Shown here piece by piece: positions 62,630 through 64,000 of a stretch of 64,000 bases of DNA (positions are counted from its first letter, which is position 1; each line of letters starts with the position of its first letter). The stretch is from Gemmatimonas sp. (GTDB lineage Bacteria; Gemmatimonadota; Gemmatimonadetes; Gemmatimonadales; Gemmatimonadaceae): positions 62,001 to 126,000 of the forward strand of contig NZ_JAPZSK010000006.1 of the NCBI RefSeq assembly GCF_027531815.1, given 5' to 3'. The notes under the pieces were generated by a model, which had not been told where the DNA came from, ran no database searches, and was given only the letters and a program-made list of their open reading frames with translations. The translations under genes and the position numbers were made by a program.

Positions 62630-63787
62630 TCAGCTGCGCTCGACGATGCGGTCGATGAGGAAGCTCGACTGAACGAGCGCCTCGGCGGTGAAGTCGCCGA
62701 AGAACGTGCGGACCTCACCGAACAGTCGGGAAAAGTGCTCCTGATCACCGTTCGCGAGTACGTCGGCCAGCTCGGCGACGGCCTGGCCATAGGCGGCGGT
62801 GATTTCGGCGGTGGCCGGGTTCCGCATTTCGATGGGACCGTACAACGCGGGATCCTGCGCGAAGTGCCGCGCCGCCACGTACAGCTCGAGGAGATAGGCG
62901 GGTGAGGTGAACGGCAGGGTTTCGCTGAGCGGCAGCCCGAGTCGGGCCAGCGTCAGCCCCTGGACCTGGGTCTGGAAGTGGGTCAGCACCTGGACCACCG
63001 ACATGATGCGGTCGTGATGCGCCGCGGTGGTTTCCGTTATTACCAGGCCACGGGCGGCGAGCATGGAGGCAAGCCAATCGGCCCAGACATCGCCGCGGCC
63101 GCGACAGAGCACCACACGCTGCCCCTGCAGCGTGTGCACGTTGGGACCGAACATGGGGTGCGTGCCCACCACGCTCGCCGCCGTGCTCTCCAGCATGGCC
63201 TGCATGGGCGCCGCCTTGATGCTTGTCACATCCATGAGCAGTCCCGTGGCCGGGACGTGCGGTCCCACGGCCCGCACCACGGCCTCGGTCTGGTCAATGG
63301 GGACGCTGATCACGGTCACCTCGGCGGCTGCCGCGGCTTCCTCGGCTCGCAGCACCGTATCCGTGTCGACGACCAGAGGCTGGTGACCGAGATCGCCAAA
63401 GAGGCGTACCAGCACCCGACCGATCTTGCCGTGCCCGCCAATGACGGCCACCGTGCGCGGAGCCGCCCCCGACGGTACCTCGGCGCGCAGCGCTGCCTGC
63501 TGGTCGCGACTGGAGCGCAGGAGCACCCGAAAGATCGACTCGATCTCGCCGGGTGGAAGCCCGAGTTCCAGCGCACGATCGTGCCGATCCTGCAGCACCT
63601 CCTGCTCCCGCTGCGGATCCCGAATGCGAATACCATGCTGGCGCTTCCAGGCAGCCACCTCGCCCACGAGCGCCATGCGTCGGGCGAGGATCTGCAGCAG
63701 GTCGCGATCGAGCGCGTCGATCATGGCCCGCACCACGGCCAACGGACGCGGGGGGGCCGCCCCGTCTTGCGCTCCGGCCTGCGTCAC
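62630..63787 (-). CDS. tyrA: Bifunctional chorismate mutase/prephenate dehydrogenase
   Basis: 385 aa. Residues ~15-95 are an AroQ-type chorismate mutase (IDALDRDLLQILARRMALV, then DPQREQEVLQ). The rest is prephenate dehydrogenase with NAD motif VAVIGGHGKIGRVLVRLFGDLGH and VVGTHPMFGPNV carrying the conserved His. This fusion order is that of the enterobacterial T-protein. The GTG at 63787, 2 bp after the upstream stop, was chosen; a GTG at 63820 would overlap that gene. It makes hydroxyphenylpyruvate for tyrosine. Confidence 0.95.
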   Translation of the reverse strand: MTQAGAQDGAAPPRPLAVVRAMIDALDRDLLQILARRMALVGEVAAWKRQHGIRIRDPQREQEVLQDRHDRALELGLPPGEIESIFRVLLRSSRDQQAALRAEVPSGAAPRTVAVIGGHGKIGRVLVRLFGDLGHQPLVVDTDTVLRAEEAAAAAEVTVISVPIDQTEAVVRAVGPHVPATGLLMDVTSIKAAPMQAMLESTAASVVGTHPMFGPNVHTLQGQRVVLCRGRGDVWADWLASMLAARGLVITETTAAHHDRIMSVVQVLTHFQTQVQGLTLARLGLPLSETLPFTSPAYLLELYVAARHFAQDPALYGPIEMRNPATAEITAAYGQAVAELADVLANGDQEHFSRLFGEVRTFFGDFTAEALVQSSFLIDRIVERS

Positions 63788-63789
63788 GG

Positions 63790-64000
63790 TCAGTGCGACG
63801 AGGGCTGGTAGCGGCCCCACGCCTGTTCCAGCGTATCGGCGATCTCGCCGACCGATGCCCGAACCCGCACGGCGTCGATGATGCGCGGCATGAGTTCGGC
63901 ACGCGGCCCCGAGTGATCCGGCAGGTAGTGTGGTGCCGCTTCGGCGATGCGGGCGAGCGCCTGCTGCACGGCAGCGCCATCACGCGATGCCCGCACGGCC
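63790..64000 (-). CDS. Methylmalonyl-CoA mutase large subunit, C-terminal fragment (cut by window end)
   Basis: The last 69 codons only. The sequence SRDGAAVQQALARIAEAA, then LMPRIIDAVRVRASVGEI and AWGRYQ, is the typical end of the substrate-binding domain of methylmalonyl-CoA mutase-type catalytic subunits, where a 'RATLGEI' motif is usual. The gene ends without a B12-binding domain, so that domain must be on another protein. B12-dependent chemistry here fits the corrinoid importer at 20-25 kb. Confidence 0.82.
   Translation of the reverse strand, partial: AVRASRDGAAVQQALARIAEAAPHYLPDHSGPRAELMPRIIDAVRVRASVGEIADTLEQAWGRYQPSSH

Overview
The window is GC-rich and gene-dense, with no mobile elements, integrases or CRISPR arrays. 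The gene content points to a Gram-negative bacterium of the Gemmatimonadota (Gemmatimonas-like): a SusC/SusD-type TonB pair, an orphan TonB-plug protein, a FlgD-like (NPFNP) surface module, a riboflavin cluster running into nusB, and an HPr kinase/mannose-type PTS operon. The lineage is inferred from content and from memory of the group; no search was run.

Layout. 1-2,942 (-): two adjacent ATP-grasp-type genes (one cut by the window edge) behind a secreted M28 peptidase. 3,091-4,207: a thioredoxin/TPR protein, a terminator and two tRNA-Ser genes. 4,530-11,775 (+): a compact operon of Gfo/Idh oxidoreductase, DUF885 protein, peptide-type ABC binding lipoprotein, two permeases and a 2-hydroxyacid dehydrogenase, with no ATPase gene. 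11,786-18,720 (-): TPR protein, tadA, an N-formylglutamate-amidohydrolase-like lipoprotein, clpB, a FlgD-like surface protein and recO. 18,771-25,300 (-): an adenosylcobalamin riboswitch followed by a btuF-btuC-btuD-TonB receptor operon and a beta-propeller lipoprotein. 25,343-28,459 (-): a membrane protein, a bifunctional-nuclease protein and metK.

28,570-44,174 (-) is a nearly gapless co-oriented run, mostly with 1-8 bp stop/start overlaps: argS, a PfkB kinase, purM, an outer-membrane protein, ribD-ribE-ribBA-ribH, nusB, a glycosyltransferase, hpf, hprK, PTS EIIA-IIB-IIC-IID, ptsH and ptsI. It joins translation, purine and flavin synthesis to a complete HprK/HPr/EI phosphorelay with a mannose-family permease. 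A terminator/antiterminator-like pair of hairpins lies just upstream of argS.

44,242-45,477 (-): a cysteine-less FmdB-like protein, a decayed Rieske fragment and a DUF5360-type membrane protein. 45,704-52,973 (-): the most unusual area. An ECF sigma factor and zinc anti-sigma factor are followed by an outer-membrane porin-like protein, a secreted type-1 copper protein (cupredoxin), a transmembrane sensor fused to a degenerate Ser/Thr kinase domain, and a lipoprotein with Ig-like, cupredoxin and CHRD domains. This looks like a copper/redox or envelope-signalling cassette ending in a pseudokinase.

53,074-60,525 (+): a secreted M1 aminopeptidase and a SusC/SusD-type uptake pair, which fits peptide scavenging. 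60,710-64,000 (-): a plug-only TonB-like protein, a small secreted CHRD/SOD-like protein, a two-helix membrane protein, a chorismate mutase-prephenate dehydrogenase fusion (tyrA) and the 3' end of a methylmalonyl-CoA mutase gene. Most genes between 11.8 and 53 kb lie on the minus strand. Many starts are GTG and sit inside the preceding gene's stop (GTGA/ATGA/TGATG), implying strong translational coupling.
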